A DNA stretch of 20,397 nucleotides from CAYSPT01 sp964432985 (lineage in GTDB: Bacteria; Muiribacteriota; CAYSPT01), in assembly GCA_964432985.1 (NCBI GenBank), contig CAYSPT010000083.1:1-20397 (forward strand), read 5' to 3'. How positions within the stretch are numbered: the first letter of the stretch is position 1; every line of letters starts with the position of its first letter. The notes beneath the pieces were generated by a model, which ran no database searches, was not told the DNA's origin, and saw only the letters and a program-made list of their open reading frames with translations. This document shows, piece after piece, positions 1 to 8,164 of the stretch. Both the position numbers and the translations under genes were made by a program.

Positions 1-290
1 ATAGTCGCCGGAGATCGACACGGCAAAGCCGAATTCATCGTCTTCCGCAGCATCGGAAGCGGTGAGCTTGGCCACCTGCGTCCAATTGCTGCCCTGGTCC
101 TCAAAGACATAGGCCGAGCCGGTGTCATTGTCATCGCCGCGTACCCCGATGACTGCATAGTCGCCGGAGATCGACACGGATCTGCCGAAATAATCATCTG
201 TCGCCGCGTCGGAGGCAGTGATCTTCACCTCGTCGCCGATACTCGGTGTCGGTGACAGGGTAGCAGCCTCGTCCATCGTGTAGGAGTCCG
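1..290 (-). repeat. FG-GAP type repeats inside the giant gene
   Basis: Bases 1-23 recur identically at 157-179, a period of 156 bases or 52 residues. The encoded units read K(I/L)TASDAA..D.FG..VSISGDYAVIG, the FG-GAP pattern of beta-propeller blades. At least two units are visible and the array runs off the left edge, so the copy number is unknown. Confidence 0.8.
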
Positions 291-3200
291 TCGCAGCCAC
301 CGGTGGATCGTTCACCGCCGTGACGCTCACATTGGCAAGGGCGACGCCTGTCGACTCCGCCCCGTCATCGTCCTGCGCCGTCACCGTGAACGCGTAGAGC
401 GTGCCGTTGGCATCTTGCGCCGGTGTCCAGTAGGCGTTACTGGACGTATCAATGGTGGCGTTGGTGTCGGTGGCGAAGTCCGTGGCCGTTATGGCGCTGG
501 CGCCGATCTTCAAGGTGCCGGAAATGACGCTCTGCACCACGAAGGCGTCAACCGTGCCGTCGCTGTCGGCCTCGTCCCCCTGTGCCTTGAGTTCGTCCAG
601 GGTGATCTCCACCTCGGTGTCCTCGCTCACCATGTCCACCTCAGCTGCGAAGGTTGTCAGGGTGGGTCGATAGTTGTTGGCAGAAATGGGATCGGAGCTC
701 TGGCTGATGGCGGTGGTGTAGGCGCTGCTGGTGTTACCGGCGCTGTCATCCAGCGTGAGCGAGACTGGAATATCGCTGCCCGCCGCAACGTCGGTGCCGC
801 CATACGTCACGGTGAACTGGGCGGTATAGGTGGTGCTGTCGGTCCTGGACAGACTGCCCAGGGTAAACCCGCCGATAGTACCGGAGAGGTTGGTGTATGT
901 GTCGCTGTTGTCGTCGCCGACGATAATAGTTACCGTCACCATATCATCCACCTTCATGGCGGTGTCAGGGATACTCACGCTGCTGATGGTGGGACTGTTG
1001 GCGTCGATAGAGTCCGAACTCTGACTGATGGCGGTGGTGTAGGCGCTGCTGGTGTTGCCGATGGAATCCGTCAGGGTGATGTTGACCGGGATGTTGCTGC
1101 CGGCAGTAACATCGGTGCCCCCTTCCGTCACGGTGAACTGAGCGGTGTAGGTGGTGTCGTTGGTCCTGGACAGGCTGCCCAGGGTGAACCCGCCGATGGT
1201 GCCGCTGATACCACCCGAACCCGTTGTGTAGTCGTCGGTATCGTTGGCGACCGTGATGGTGACAGTGACCGTGTCACCTACTTTCATGGCGGTGTCGGGG
1301 ATGTCGACGCTGCTGACGGTGGGCGCGCTGCTGTCCACCAGCACCGAGGTGAGGGATCCGATGTTGTTCAGGGTGGTGGTCAGGTTGTTGTCGGCAGCGT
1401 CTTTCATGGTACCGGAGTTCAGGGTGATGGAGGAGCCCAGTGTAATACCGTCGGTGTCCGATAATCCGCTCTCAACGGTGTAGCGGAAGACGATAGCGCT
1501 TGTTCCCGTCCCGCTGTTATAACTTGCCGTTTTACCCGTTCCACAGATGGTCACGGCGAGGGTTGGTGTCCCCCCCGTGGTGACAACGGTAATGTTTTCG
1601 CTGGTATTGACGGTGAAGTCGAGGTTACCTCCCTCGATATACGTCGCGTTGGAGGGGCCCGAAACGCTGGTGACGGTGGGAACGATGCTGTCCACCAGGA
1701 CCGACGTAAGGTTGCCCACCGAGTTGAGGGTGGTGGTCAGGTTGTTGCCGGCAGCGTCTTTCATGGTACCGGAGTTCAGGGTGATGGAGGAGCCCAGTGT
1801 GATACCGTCGGTGTCCGATAATCCGCTCTCAATGGTGTAGCGAAAGACGATAGCGCTTGTTCCCGTCCCACTGTTATAACTTGCCGTTTTACCCGTTCCA
1901 CCGATGGTCACGGCGAGGGTTGGTGTCCCCCCCGTGGTGACAACGGTGATGTTTTCGCTGGTATTGACGGTGAAGTCGAGGTTACCTCCCTCGATATAGG
2001 TCGCGTTGGCCGGGACCGACACGCTGCTGACGGTGGGATCGACACTGTCCACCAGCACCGAGGTCAGGTTGCCGATTGAATTGAGGGTGGTGTTCAAATT
2101 GTTGCCGGCGGCGTCCTGCATGGTGCCGGAATTGAGGGAGATGGTACTGGCCAGGGCGATGCCGTCGGTGTCCGCAAGACCGCTTTCGACGGTGTAGCGG
2201 AAGAGCAGGGCGGTGGTGCCCGAACCGCTCATGTAGCTCGCTGATTTGCCCGTGGCGCCGATAGTAAGCGTGAGAACCGGGGTGCCGCTGGTGATGTTGA
2301 CGGTGACGTTTTCGTCAACGTTGACGGTGAAATCGAGATTGTCGCCCTGCACATAGGTCGCATTGGCCGGGACCGACACGCTGCTGATGGTGGGCGTGTT
2401 GGCGTCGATGGGATCGGAAGCCTGGCTGATGGCGGTGGTGTAGGCGGTGCTTGTGTTGCCGACGGAATCCGTTAGCGTCAAGTTCACCGGGATGTCGCTG
2501 CCCGCAGCCACGTCGGTGCCCCCTTCCGTCACGGTGAACTGGGCGGTGTAGGTGGTATTGTTGGTCTTGGCCAGGCTGCCCAGGGTGAACCCGCCGATGG
2601 TGCCGCTGATACCGCCCGAACCGGAGGTGTAGTCGTCGGTGTCGCTGGCGACCGTGATGGTGACGGTGACCGCATCCCCCACTTTCATAGCGGTGTTGGG
2701 GATGCTGACGCCGCTCACGGTGGGGGCGGTGGTGTCCATGAGCACGGTGAAGGTGGCGAGGCTGGCGTTGGCGGCCACGTAAGCGGATTCTGTGTCCCCC
2801 ACCTGGCTGCCCACCAGGGCGATGGTGTAGGTGCCGTTGTCGCCGTCGTCCCAGCTGCCGCCGGGAGGGGTGACCGTGTAGGTGGCGGTCCCGCCCGAGC
2901 CGTCGCCGCTGAAGGAAGCGTTGCTGACCGCGGCGCCGTTGTCTACCGTCACGTCGCTGGTATCAATGGTACCGGAGTCGAAGTTGCTGTCGGAGTCGGA
3001 ATACGCCACGGTAAAGGTGTAGGACGACGCGCCCGCATTGGCCTGGGTGACGTTGGCGGCGGTCACCGTGCCTGTGGTGGGGGCGGTGTTAGTCGCCTCC
3101 TCGCCAATCTTGATATCGTCGAAATACACGAACCCGGGATTATGAGCGTAATTGGTCGCATGGATGCCTATATCGATGCTCTTAACCTTGGTGATACCGT

Positions 3201-5028
3201 TGCCGCCGTCATAGCCGGAGGACAGGTCGATCTCCCACTGCACCCATTCGGTGGCCCGCAATACAGGGGTATCGGTATTTGGGGCATATTCCAAAAAGGT
3301 GGCTCCGATCACGTTCGGTTGCTCGGCATCATCCAGCAGCTTAAACACCAGCCAATCGGTTGAGTTGCTCCCGTCGCCCTTGAACCAGAGGCTAATCTTA
3401 TCCCCGTTGTCCTTGTGGGTGGCCCAATCCTGTGTAGTGTCGAACGTGAACCGAATAAAGCTTGAATAGGGGTCAGTGCCAGTGGGTGGGTAGTCCATAC
3501 GGAGGGACTTCGACCCATCGTAATACGTGGACGTGTCCAGGGTCTGTGTTGGTGTGTTGTATGAGTCGACCCACCGGGCGTCCAGCGCTGCCGTGTCGGC
3601 GTAGTCCTCGAAAGAGTCGATAGTAATAAGCGTGCCCGGCTCCGGGTCGTTGAAATCGATCGATCCGTCGGTCTTGGAGTAGTTGGTGACGTCACTGGCG
3701 GTGGAGGTGGTGGTGAAGGCGCCGTTCTGGAAGGTCAGGGTCAGGTTACTCACGTCATTGGCGTCGGCGTGGCTGTCGGCGGTCCCGGTCAGGGTGACGG
3801 TGATCACGGTGTCGCTGTCTCGGTTGACCGCCGCGGTCAGCCCGGCAGGTACGTTGGTCACGTCAATATGCGTTCCCAGGGTGATGGGATCGTTAAAGGT
3901 GTCGTCCGACAGGGTGGCCACGATGCTGCTGCCGGTAACGCTGCCGTCGTTGGCTGCAGCTTCGCTGAATTCGCCCGACCAGCTGAGACGGGGGAAAACA
4001 TCCGTCTGCGTCACCGCGAAGGTTAAATCTGTAGTCCCGGAGAAACCAGCAGATGAACGATACCATGTTCCACCTTCATAAGCTGTGGGAAACATAGGAT
4101 ACCCGACACCATAAGCCTCTTTCGGCGTCAGGTAAAAGGTATACATTTCACCGTTTGTGATGTTGACCGGCGCATCCATCGTGAGCGTGGCTAAATCATC
4201 CGGTGATTGCGGGAGTACATTTGTGGCAGGAATTGGACCAGGGAAGGTTTGCGTGTACAGCAGGTCGCCCGGGTCCACGCTCTCACCGCTGAATATCTCC
4301 AACGTAAGGTCGCCCTCACCGCCGGATATATTTAACCACCGGACGTCCTTGATGAATCCCGTCATCGTGGCAGTAAAACTCTGGCCGTAACTAACACTAT
4401 GGGACGTATCCGATGCAACAACCATCGGGTTGACGAATCCAATAACAACTTCGTCAAGCGCGCCCCGGTATGCCTCCATGGTTGAAGGATCCAGAACGAT
4501 GCCCGATTCGATGGTGCCGGCGCTACGTTCCAGTATCCAGTCGCCCTCAAGGGCGGCGGATCCGGTCACGCCGCTGGAAGCGGCGATATCCGCCCCGGTC
4601 AGATCCCGCAACTGCCGGACGAAGGTCTTCCCCGGGCCGCCTTTGGCGACATTGCAGCCGTACAGGAGTATGTCACCGTCATCCGTCAGGCTCGACCCGA
4701 TGGTCCGAAATTCATCTGCAAAGTCCGCTAGGTTGCCCCCATGGATCCGCCCGGAACTGAAGAGGAGCGCTCCCGGTTCGCCGTGGGATATGATGTGGAC
4801 GGTGTCCGAAGCTTTCCGTCGGGTGCAATCATAAGCGATTTGTGATAGAACACATTCCCCCGCTCTTACAACAACCACCTCGTTGTCCGGATCTATTCCC
4901 CGTGCTAGGCTGGTCCAGTCAGGTACCGAGGGATCGATATAAACCACTTCACTGGACCTGCAAGAAGTCACTAAACACACAGCCAGGATGAATGTTGTGG
5001 CATAGAACATCAGAAAAGATCGTTTCAT
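1..5028 (-). CDS. Giant modular surface lipoprotein with N-terminal DUF4347 domain (3' end outside window)
   Basis: The frame is open from ATG at 5028 to the window edge, 1676 codons with no stop. GAGGTG lies 8 bases before the ATG. Residues 1-23 form a lipoprotein signal with lipobox LVTSC (Cys23). Residues about 27-185 match DUF4347, a caspase-like domain: ISHG (His82) and LLYGCNVA (Cys125) are the expected dyad, followed by LTGADIAAS and GDWILE. Next come a jelly-roll-like region (about 4480-4010), a beta-sandwich typical of adhesins (4008-3640), a carbohydrate-binding-like module ending VYFDDIKIG (3640-3110), an Ig-like stretch, six Ig-like repeats (2724-667), a cadherin-like module (666-310) and FG-GAP repeats to the edge. 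It is probably a cell-surface adhesin or matrix protein with a proteolytic or self-processing head. The target is unknown. It has its own promoter downstream of the CHAT gene. Apart from the DUF4347 head and signal, the only Cys I see is in the third 119-residue repeat. Confidence 0.9.
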   Translation of the reverse strand, partial: MKRSFLMFYATTFILAVCLVTSCRSSEVVYIDPSVPDWTSLARGIDPDNEVVVVRAGECVLSQIAYDCTRRKASDTVHIISHGEPGALLFSSGRIHGGNLADFADEFRTIGSSLTDDGDILLYGCNVAKGGPGKTFVRQLRDLTGADIAASSGVTGSAALEGDWILERSAGTIESGIVLDPSTMEAYRGALDEVVIGFVNPMVVASDTSHSVSYGQSFTATMTGFIKDVRWLNISGGEGDLTLEIFSGESVDPGDLLYTQTFPGPIPATNVLPQSPDDLATLTMDAPVNITNGEMYTFYLTPKEAYGVGYPMFPTAYEGGTWYRSSAGFSGTTDLTFAVTQTDVFPRLSWSGEFSEAAANDGSVTGSSIVATLSDDTFNDPITLGTHIDVTNVPAGLTAAVNRDSDTVITVTLTGTADSHADANDVSNLTLTFQNGAFTTTSTASDVTNYSKTDGSIDFNDPEPGTLITIDSFEDYADTAALDARWVDSYNTPTQTLDTSTYYDGSKSLRMDYPPTGTDPYSSFIRFTFDTTQDWATHKDNGDKISLWFKGDGSNSTDWLVFKLLDDAEQPNVIGATFLEYAPNTDTPVLRATEWVQWEIDLSSGYDGGNGITKVKSIDIGIHATNYAHNPGFVYFDDIKIGEEATNTAPTTGTVTAANVTQANAGASSYTFTVAYSDSDSNFDSGTIDTSDVTVDNGAAVSNASFSGDGSGGTATYTVTPPGGSWDDGDNGTYTIALVGSQVGDTESAYVAANASLATFTVLMDTTAPTVSGVSIPNTAMKVGDAVTVTITVASDTDDYTSGSGGISGTIGGFTLGSLAKTNNTTYTAQFTVTEGGTDVAAGSDIPVNLTLTDSVGNTSTAYTTAISQASDPIDANTPTISSVSVPANATYVQGDNLDFTVNVDENVTVNITSGTPVLTLTIGATGKSASYMSGSGTTALLFRYTVESGLADTDGIALASTISLNSGTMQDAAGNNLNTTLNSIGNLTSVLVDSVDPTVSSVSVPANATYIEGGNLDFTVNTSENITVVTTGGTPTLAVTIGGTGKTASYNSGTGTSAIVFRYTIESGLSDTDGITLGSSITLNSGTMKDAAGNNLTTTLNSVGNLTSVLVDSIVPTVTSVSGPSNATYIEGGNLDFTVNTSENITVVTTGGTPTLAVTICGTGKTASYNSGTGTSAIVFRYTVESGLSDTDGITLGSSITLNSGTMKDAADNNLTTTLNNIGSLTSVLVDSSAPTVSSVDIPDTAMKVGDTVTVTITVANDTDDYTTGSGGISGTIGGFTLGSLSRTNDTTYTAQFTVTEGGTDVTAGSNIPVNITLTDSIGNTSSAYTTAISQSSDSIDANSPTISSVSIPDTAMKVDDMVTVTIIVGDDNSDTYTNLSGTIGGFTLGSLSRTDSTTYTAQFTVTYGGTDVAAGSDIPVSLTLDDSAGNTSSAYTTAISQSSDPISANNYRPTLTTFAAEVDMVSEDTEVEITLDELKAQGDEADSDGTVDAFVVQSVISGTLKIGASAITATDFATDTNATIDTSSNAYWTPAQDANGTLYAFTVTAQDDDGAESTGVALANVSVTAVNDPPVAATDSYTMDEAATLSPTPSIGDEVKITASDAATDDYFGRSVSISGDYAVIGVRGDDNDTGSAYVFEDQGSNWTQVAKLTASDAAEDDEFGFAVSISGDY
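667..993 (-). repeat. Ig-like repeat A3 (109 residues)
   Basis: Third copy of the A-type Ig-like module, starting PTISSVSIPDTAMKV and containing SGTIGGFTLGSLSRT and TTYTAQFTVT. It directly follows A2 in the protein and lies just before the cadherin-like module. It is the most divergent A copy, being one residue shorter and lacking the TDDYTTGSGG loop. Confidence 0.8.
994..1323 (-). repeat. Ig-like repeat A2 (110 residues)
   Basis: Second A-type module of 330 bases, the same length as A1. Long blocks are near identical to A1 at DNA level, for example the TIGGFTLGSL and TYTAQFTVTEGGTDV regions. A1 and A2 flank the three B repeats, so the array has the order A-B-B-B-A-A. Confidence 0.85.
1324..2394 (-). 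repeat. Three tandem 357-bp (119-residue) Ig-like B repeats
   Basis: The units are 2038-2394, 1681-2037 and 1324-1680, with an exact 357-base period. Each starts PT(V/I)(S/T)SVS and ends LTSVLVDS. Units two and three differ at about eight of roughly 270 aligned bases by eye, which suggests recent duplication or gene conversion. Unit three carries a unique Cys (TICGTGK, codon 1543-1545) where the others have Gly. Confidence 0.9.
2395..2724 (-). repeat. Ig-like repeat A1 (110 residues)
   Basis: First A-type module, PTVSGVSIPNTAMKVGD through TTAISQASDPIDAN. It shares long near-identical DNA blocks with A2 although three B repeats lie between them. Confidence 0.85.
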
Positions 5029-5084
5029 TGATATTCACCTCATTAAATTTAACCGCTTAAACATTAATGTGCTTCTATCTTTGC

Positions 5085-5113
5085 ATTTTAGGATATATAT
5101 ATATATATTTCAA
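5085..5113 (-). promoter_or_regulatory. Predicted sigma70-type promoter of the giant lipoprotein gene
   Basis: On the minus strand TTGAAA (5113-5108) is followed after exactly 17 bases by TAAAAT (5090-5085). Each hexamer matches the sigma70 consensus at five of six positions. It would give a leader of about 50 bases before the ATG at 5028. The spacer is almost entirely an AT dinucleotide run. Confidence 0.6.
5093..5108. repeat. (AT)8 dinucleotide tract in promoter spacer
   Basis: Sixteen bases of perfect AT repeats. All but the last base sit between the predicted -35 and -10 boxes, so a gain or loss of one unit would change spacing from 17 to 19 or 15. Confidence 0.9.
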
Positions 5114-5156
5114 CAAAATGACCCAATTAGCGAGTTGTTAGTGAATTGGGAAGATA

Positions 5157-5197
5157 CTCATAGGGGTCCTCATAGGGGTCAGGTCTCAACATTTGAC
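5157..5197. mobile_element. Possible RAYT/IS200-associated sequence scrap with 12-base tandem repeat
   Basis: CTCATAGGGGTC occurs twice back to back (5157-5168, 5169-5180) and runs into AGGTCTCAACATTTGACAT. From memory, GGGGTCAGGTCTCAACATTT is typical of sequence flanking IS200-like REP-associated transposase (Y1) genes in Desulfobacterota. No transposase gene is present, so this would be a solitary repeat or remnant. The assignment rests on recall and was not checked. Confidence 0.35.
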
Positions 5198-5290
5198 ATT
5201 TCTCAGGCATCTTTAGAATCCGGAAATGAATTGCCTCGGTTCAACATTACTTGCTCCAATTTAATAAATTTCCGGTAAAAACGGCAAGAT

Positions 5291-5318
5291 AAATAAAAAC
5301 ATATAAAGTAAATATGTT
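5291..5318 (-). terminator. Likely intrinsic terminator after the CHAT gene
   Basis: On the minus strand AACATAT (5318-5312) pairs with ATATGTT (5304-5298) around a 7-base loop and is followed by a T-rich run. The stem is pure AT apart from one pair, so it is weak by itself. A second stem with seven pairs including one wobble (5354-5334, loop 7) lies immediately after the stop codon and may help. Confidence 0.45.
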
Positions 5319-5355
5319 ATTGAACTTCATCACACCAGCCGGAGGGAGACTGGTA

Positions 5356-8160
5356 TTACGAAGAACCGGACAGGATGTACGGGGCCCAGAAGAAGGGGTG
5401 CTTGAACTTCTGCATGATCTCAAGCTGCGCTTCCCTGAGGGCTTCTTCCGCCGGCAGGGTCTTGAGGTGGCGGTAGAAGGACTGCATGAGCCGGGCGGTG
5501 GAAACGTCGCTCACCGACCACAGGGTGCTGAAGATCAGCGGTGTCCCCCCGTAGAAGAAGGCCCGGGTGAGCCCCACCATCTCGTCGCCGCCGGTGAGCT
5601 TGCCCAGGGCCGTCTGGCAGGCGCTCATGACCACCAGGCTGCTCTGCAGTTTCAGCCCGTAGATCTCGTGGACCTGCAGGTCGCCGTCCTCGCCGCCCCC
5701 GGGTACCAGCTTGAGAGATGAGTTCAACGGCAGCACCGGGTCGAGGATACCGTGGCAGGCCAGGTGCACCAGGTGGTAACCGGAGACCTTGTCCTTGAGA
5801 TGCTTCTCCATGGCCTCCTTGCGGAGGAACACGTCGGAGTTAAACGCCTCGGAAACGAAGGTTGCCTCTTCCTGGGCGAAGGGCAGGTCCCAGGTGGTGT
5901 TGTCCAGGTCGGGGTTGCCCATGATGAGGGCCCGGGTCTCACCGGTCGGCTTCGGTTTGCTGCGGCAGAACCCCAGGGTGGCGCTGCTGGGCAGGTATCG
6001 GATGTGGGACCGCGCCAGCAGGTGCTCCTTGCCGGTGGTGGTGAGCAGCGAAAAGGGCAGGAAATGCAGCACGTCATGGGGGACGATGTAGACTTTCCTG
6101 CCGATGATGTCATCTTCTACCGGTTTGATGAGTTTTTTTGAAAGCGATTTAACCATGTTGCGGATGGCCCGCTGCGGCGCCCGGGAAGTGATCAACCCCC
6201 GGAGGAACTCCACCTTGTGTCGGAGCTTCTTTCGGGGGATGGACGCCGTGCGGCCGGTTATCCCGTCGGGGGTGCACACCCAGCTGAACACTCTGTTCTC
6301 TCCCACGAAGTAAGCCAGCAGCACTTCGTTTTTGCCAAGCTGCCGCCGGATGTGCCCAGCGCCGGTTGACTCCACGTTCACCAGGCTCAAAAGCTCGGGG
6401 GAGGTTGCGCGTATCTGTTTCACCACCGCCAGGTGCCGCGCTTCGATAGCTGCCATTTCCTGCTCGAGGTTCCGGACCTCCGAGGCGTGCCTGCCGCCTT
6501 TGAGCTGCGTTATCCGGGTTGAGAGCTGCAGGATACGTCTGGACAGCGTCTTCTCCCTGGTGAGAAGCGCCTGCTCTTGAGGTGACGACAGGGTGAGCAT
6601 CCGGTTGCCCAGCTGCTCCAGGAACGAGCGCGCCTTGGCCCGCTCGGAGTACTTGAACGCTTCGTCGTGCCGGCCCCGGCGGTGCAGCAGGGCGATCATC
6701 TCTTCGTAGGGTCCCAGCTTGTTACCGGCGCCGGTGAAGGACGATTTCAGCGCTTCTGTCTCCAGGCGTGAGCGGAGGTCTTCCAGGATGGAGATGGAAT
6801 CGGTGAGGGCCTGCTGTGCGTCTGAGAATTTCTTCAGCCGGGCCAGGGCGCTTCCTTCCAGATACCGAAGCTGCCACAGGGTGTTGGGATCGCTGGACAG
6901 CCCGGCCACCGAGCGGGTGTGTTCGAGCACGGACTTCATGTCGTCCCGGTCCCGGGCCAGGTACGCCAGGCTGAGGGTGGCCAGGGCCATGCCGTTTTGC
7001 TCCTTTGCTTTACGGTAGATGGCCAGGGCGCGGGAAAACTGCTTCTTCGCTTCATCCAGGTTTTCCTGCTTCTTCTTGAGCTCCCCCAGGGCGGTGGCGC
7101 ACACCGCTTCGCCGATTGGCTGCCCGGTGGCGGCGAACAGCCGGTCCGCTTCCATGAGCGCTTCTTCCGCCTCGGTTTCCTTCTCCATGAGGAACCGCAC
7201 GCGCCCCGTTCGAAGCAGGCTTGCGGCGATATTGTCCTTCGCGCCCATGGAGCGGTACATGGCCAGGGCCTGCTGGAACTCCTCCAGCGCCCGGTCGTAC
7301 TCCCCGAACACCATGTAGTCTTCCCCGAGCCGCTCCCGGGCCACCGCCACCGCTTCGGTGATACCCGATTCCACGGCGATATTCAGGGCTTTGCGATCGT
7401 TTTCAAGTGCCTTCTGGTAATCACCCATGCCGTGGTACAGGCTGCTCATGGCGAACAGCACGGGGGCCAGGTCAGGCTGCTCGCTGCGGCCGGTCACGTC
7501 CAGTGCCTGTTTGAACATCCGAAGCGCCTCGTCGTACTCGCCCACCGCCTGTCGGCAGCTTCCCAGGTAGAGAAGCGAGCGGGCAAGCTCGCGGTTGTTC
7601 TGGACGCCGTAGTAATAGTCGTGGGCACGTTTAGCGGCGCGGCGCATGGAGTCGAACCGTCCCAGAGAACCCAGTACGGGGGCCATCTCCAGGTCGCACC
7701 GGGCCTTGTGGTCCTCGGGCAGGTCTTTACAACGGCTGTAGCGTGCTTTCTCGATGAGTTTCGCCGCCTGGAGATACTCTCCCAGGTACGAAAGGGCGCG
7801 CCCGGCGGCCAGCATACACAGCGTGGTCTGCTTCTTCGAGTTGATCCGCACCGCCAGTGCCAGCGCCTTCTTCTGGGCGGTCAGCGCCTCTTCGTACTGC
7901 CCCAGTTTCTCTCGGCACTCCCCCAGGTGGCGAAGCGCCCGTATCTCGTCTTCGAGATCACGGAGGTTGCCCAGCTTTTCGCTCGATTCGAGGTACTCCT
8001 CGTAGGCTTCGGCTGCCTGGCGGTAGCGGTGCTCATTGTACAGGGCGGCGGCTTTCTCCAGCTTGCCGCCCACCTCGCGGTAGGCGTAGCCACTGGTGAA
8101 TATGGAGACCAGCGCAAGTGCCGCCACTACAACGATGTACGATTGCAGTTTTCGGTTCAC
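5356..8160 (-). CDS. Exported TPR-CHAT protein (caspase-fold peptidase candidate)
   Basis: 934 residues. The start is GTG at 8160, with AGGTGG seven bases upstream and only 4 bases after the stop of the barrel gene. Residues about 8-24 are hydrophobic after NRKLQ, a signal peptide or membrane anchor, so the rest is predicted periplasmic. Residues about 33-470 are tandem TPR helices, about 530-590 look coiled-coil, and about 600-934 are a CHAT domain. The catalytic pair of the family is present: His803 in LACHG and Cys848 in SACQTALG. VPHDVLHFLPF (around 699) and WSVSD, also typical of CHAT, are intact. CHAT is a clan CD caspase/separase-like peptidase fold; cytoplasmic members act in Craspase and gasdermin systems. 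Exported ones in FecR/CHASE2 neighbourhoods are uncharacterised. A non-proteolytic role cannot be excluded. Confidence 0.93.
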   Translation of the reverse strand: MNRKLQSYIVVVAALALVSIFTSGYAYREVGGKLEKAAALYNEHRYRQAAEAYEEYLESSEKLGNLRDLEDEIRALRHLGECREKLGQYEEALTAQKKALALAVRINSKKQTTLCMLAAGRALSYLGEYLQAAKLIEKARYSRCKDLPEDHKARCDLEMAPVLGSLGRFDSMRRAAKRAHDYYYGVQNNRELARSLLYLGSCRQAVGEYDEALRMFKQALDVTGRSEQPDLAPVLFAMSSLYHGMGDYQKALENDRKALNIAVESGITEAVAVARERLGEDYMVFGEYDRALEEFQQALAMYRSMGAKDNIAASLLRTGRVRFLMEKETEAEEALMEADRLFAATGQPIGEAVCATALGELKKKQENLDEAKKQFSRALAIYRKAKEQNGMALATLSLAYLARDRDDMKSVLEHTRSVAGLSSDPNTLWQLRYLEGSALARLKKFSDAQQALTDSISILEDLRSRLETEALKSSFTGAGNKLGPYEEMIALLHRRGRHDEAFKYSERAKARSFLEQLGNRMLTLSSPQEQALLTREKTLSRRILQLSTRITQLKGGRHASEVRNLEQEMAAIEARHLAVVKQIRATSPELLSLVNVESTGAGHIRRQLGKNEVLLAYFVGENRVFSWVCTPDGITGRTASIPRKKLRHKVEFLRGLITSRAPQRAIRNMVKSLSKKLIKPVEDDIIGRKVYIVPHDVLHFLPFSLLTTTGKEHLLARSHIRYLPSSATLGFCRSKPKPTGETRALIMGNPDLDNTTWDLPFAQEEATFVSEAFNSDVFLRKEAMEKHLKDKVSGYHLVHLACHGILDPVLPLNSSLKLVPGGGEDGDLQVHEIYGLKLQSSLVVMSACQTALGKLTGGDEMVGLTRAFFYGGTPLIFSTLWSVSDVSTARLMQSFYRHLKTLPAEEALREAQLEIMQKFKHPFFWAPYILSGSS

Positions 8161-8164
8161 GGTA

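Larger units (their letters stand above)
5029..5355. other. 327-base AT-rich intergenic region
   Basis: Lies between the stop of the CHAT gene and the start of the giant gene. It is much more AT-rich than the flanking genes. Following transcription it holds a small hairpin at 5334-5354, an AT-rich terminator-like hairpin (5291-5318), a RAYT-like sequence scrap with a 12-base tandem repeat (5157-5197), an inverted repeat CCCAATT/AATTGGG (5122-5128 and 5144-5150, 15-base loop) and the promoter of the giant gene (5085-5113). I see no convincing gene in it. Confidence 0.7.

Noticed and set aside
415..1464. Plus-strand open frame (349 codons) with repeats
   Set aside because: Its repeats simply mirror the Ig-like repeats of the giant minus-strand gene.
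5069..5278. Plus-strand 69-codon frame in the intergenic region
   Set aside because: It runs through the AT tract and the repeat scrap, has no ribosome site and no recognisable protein features.
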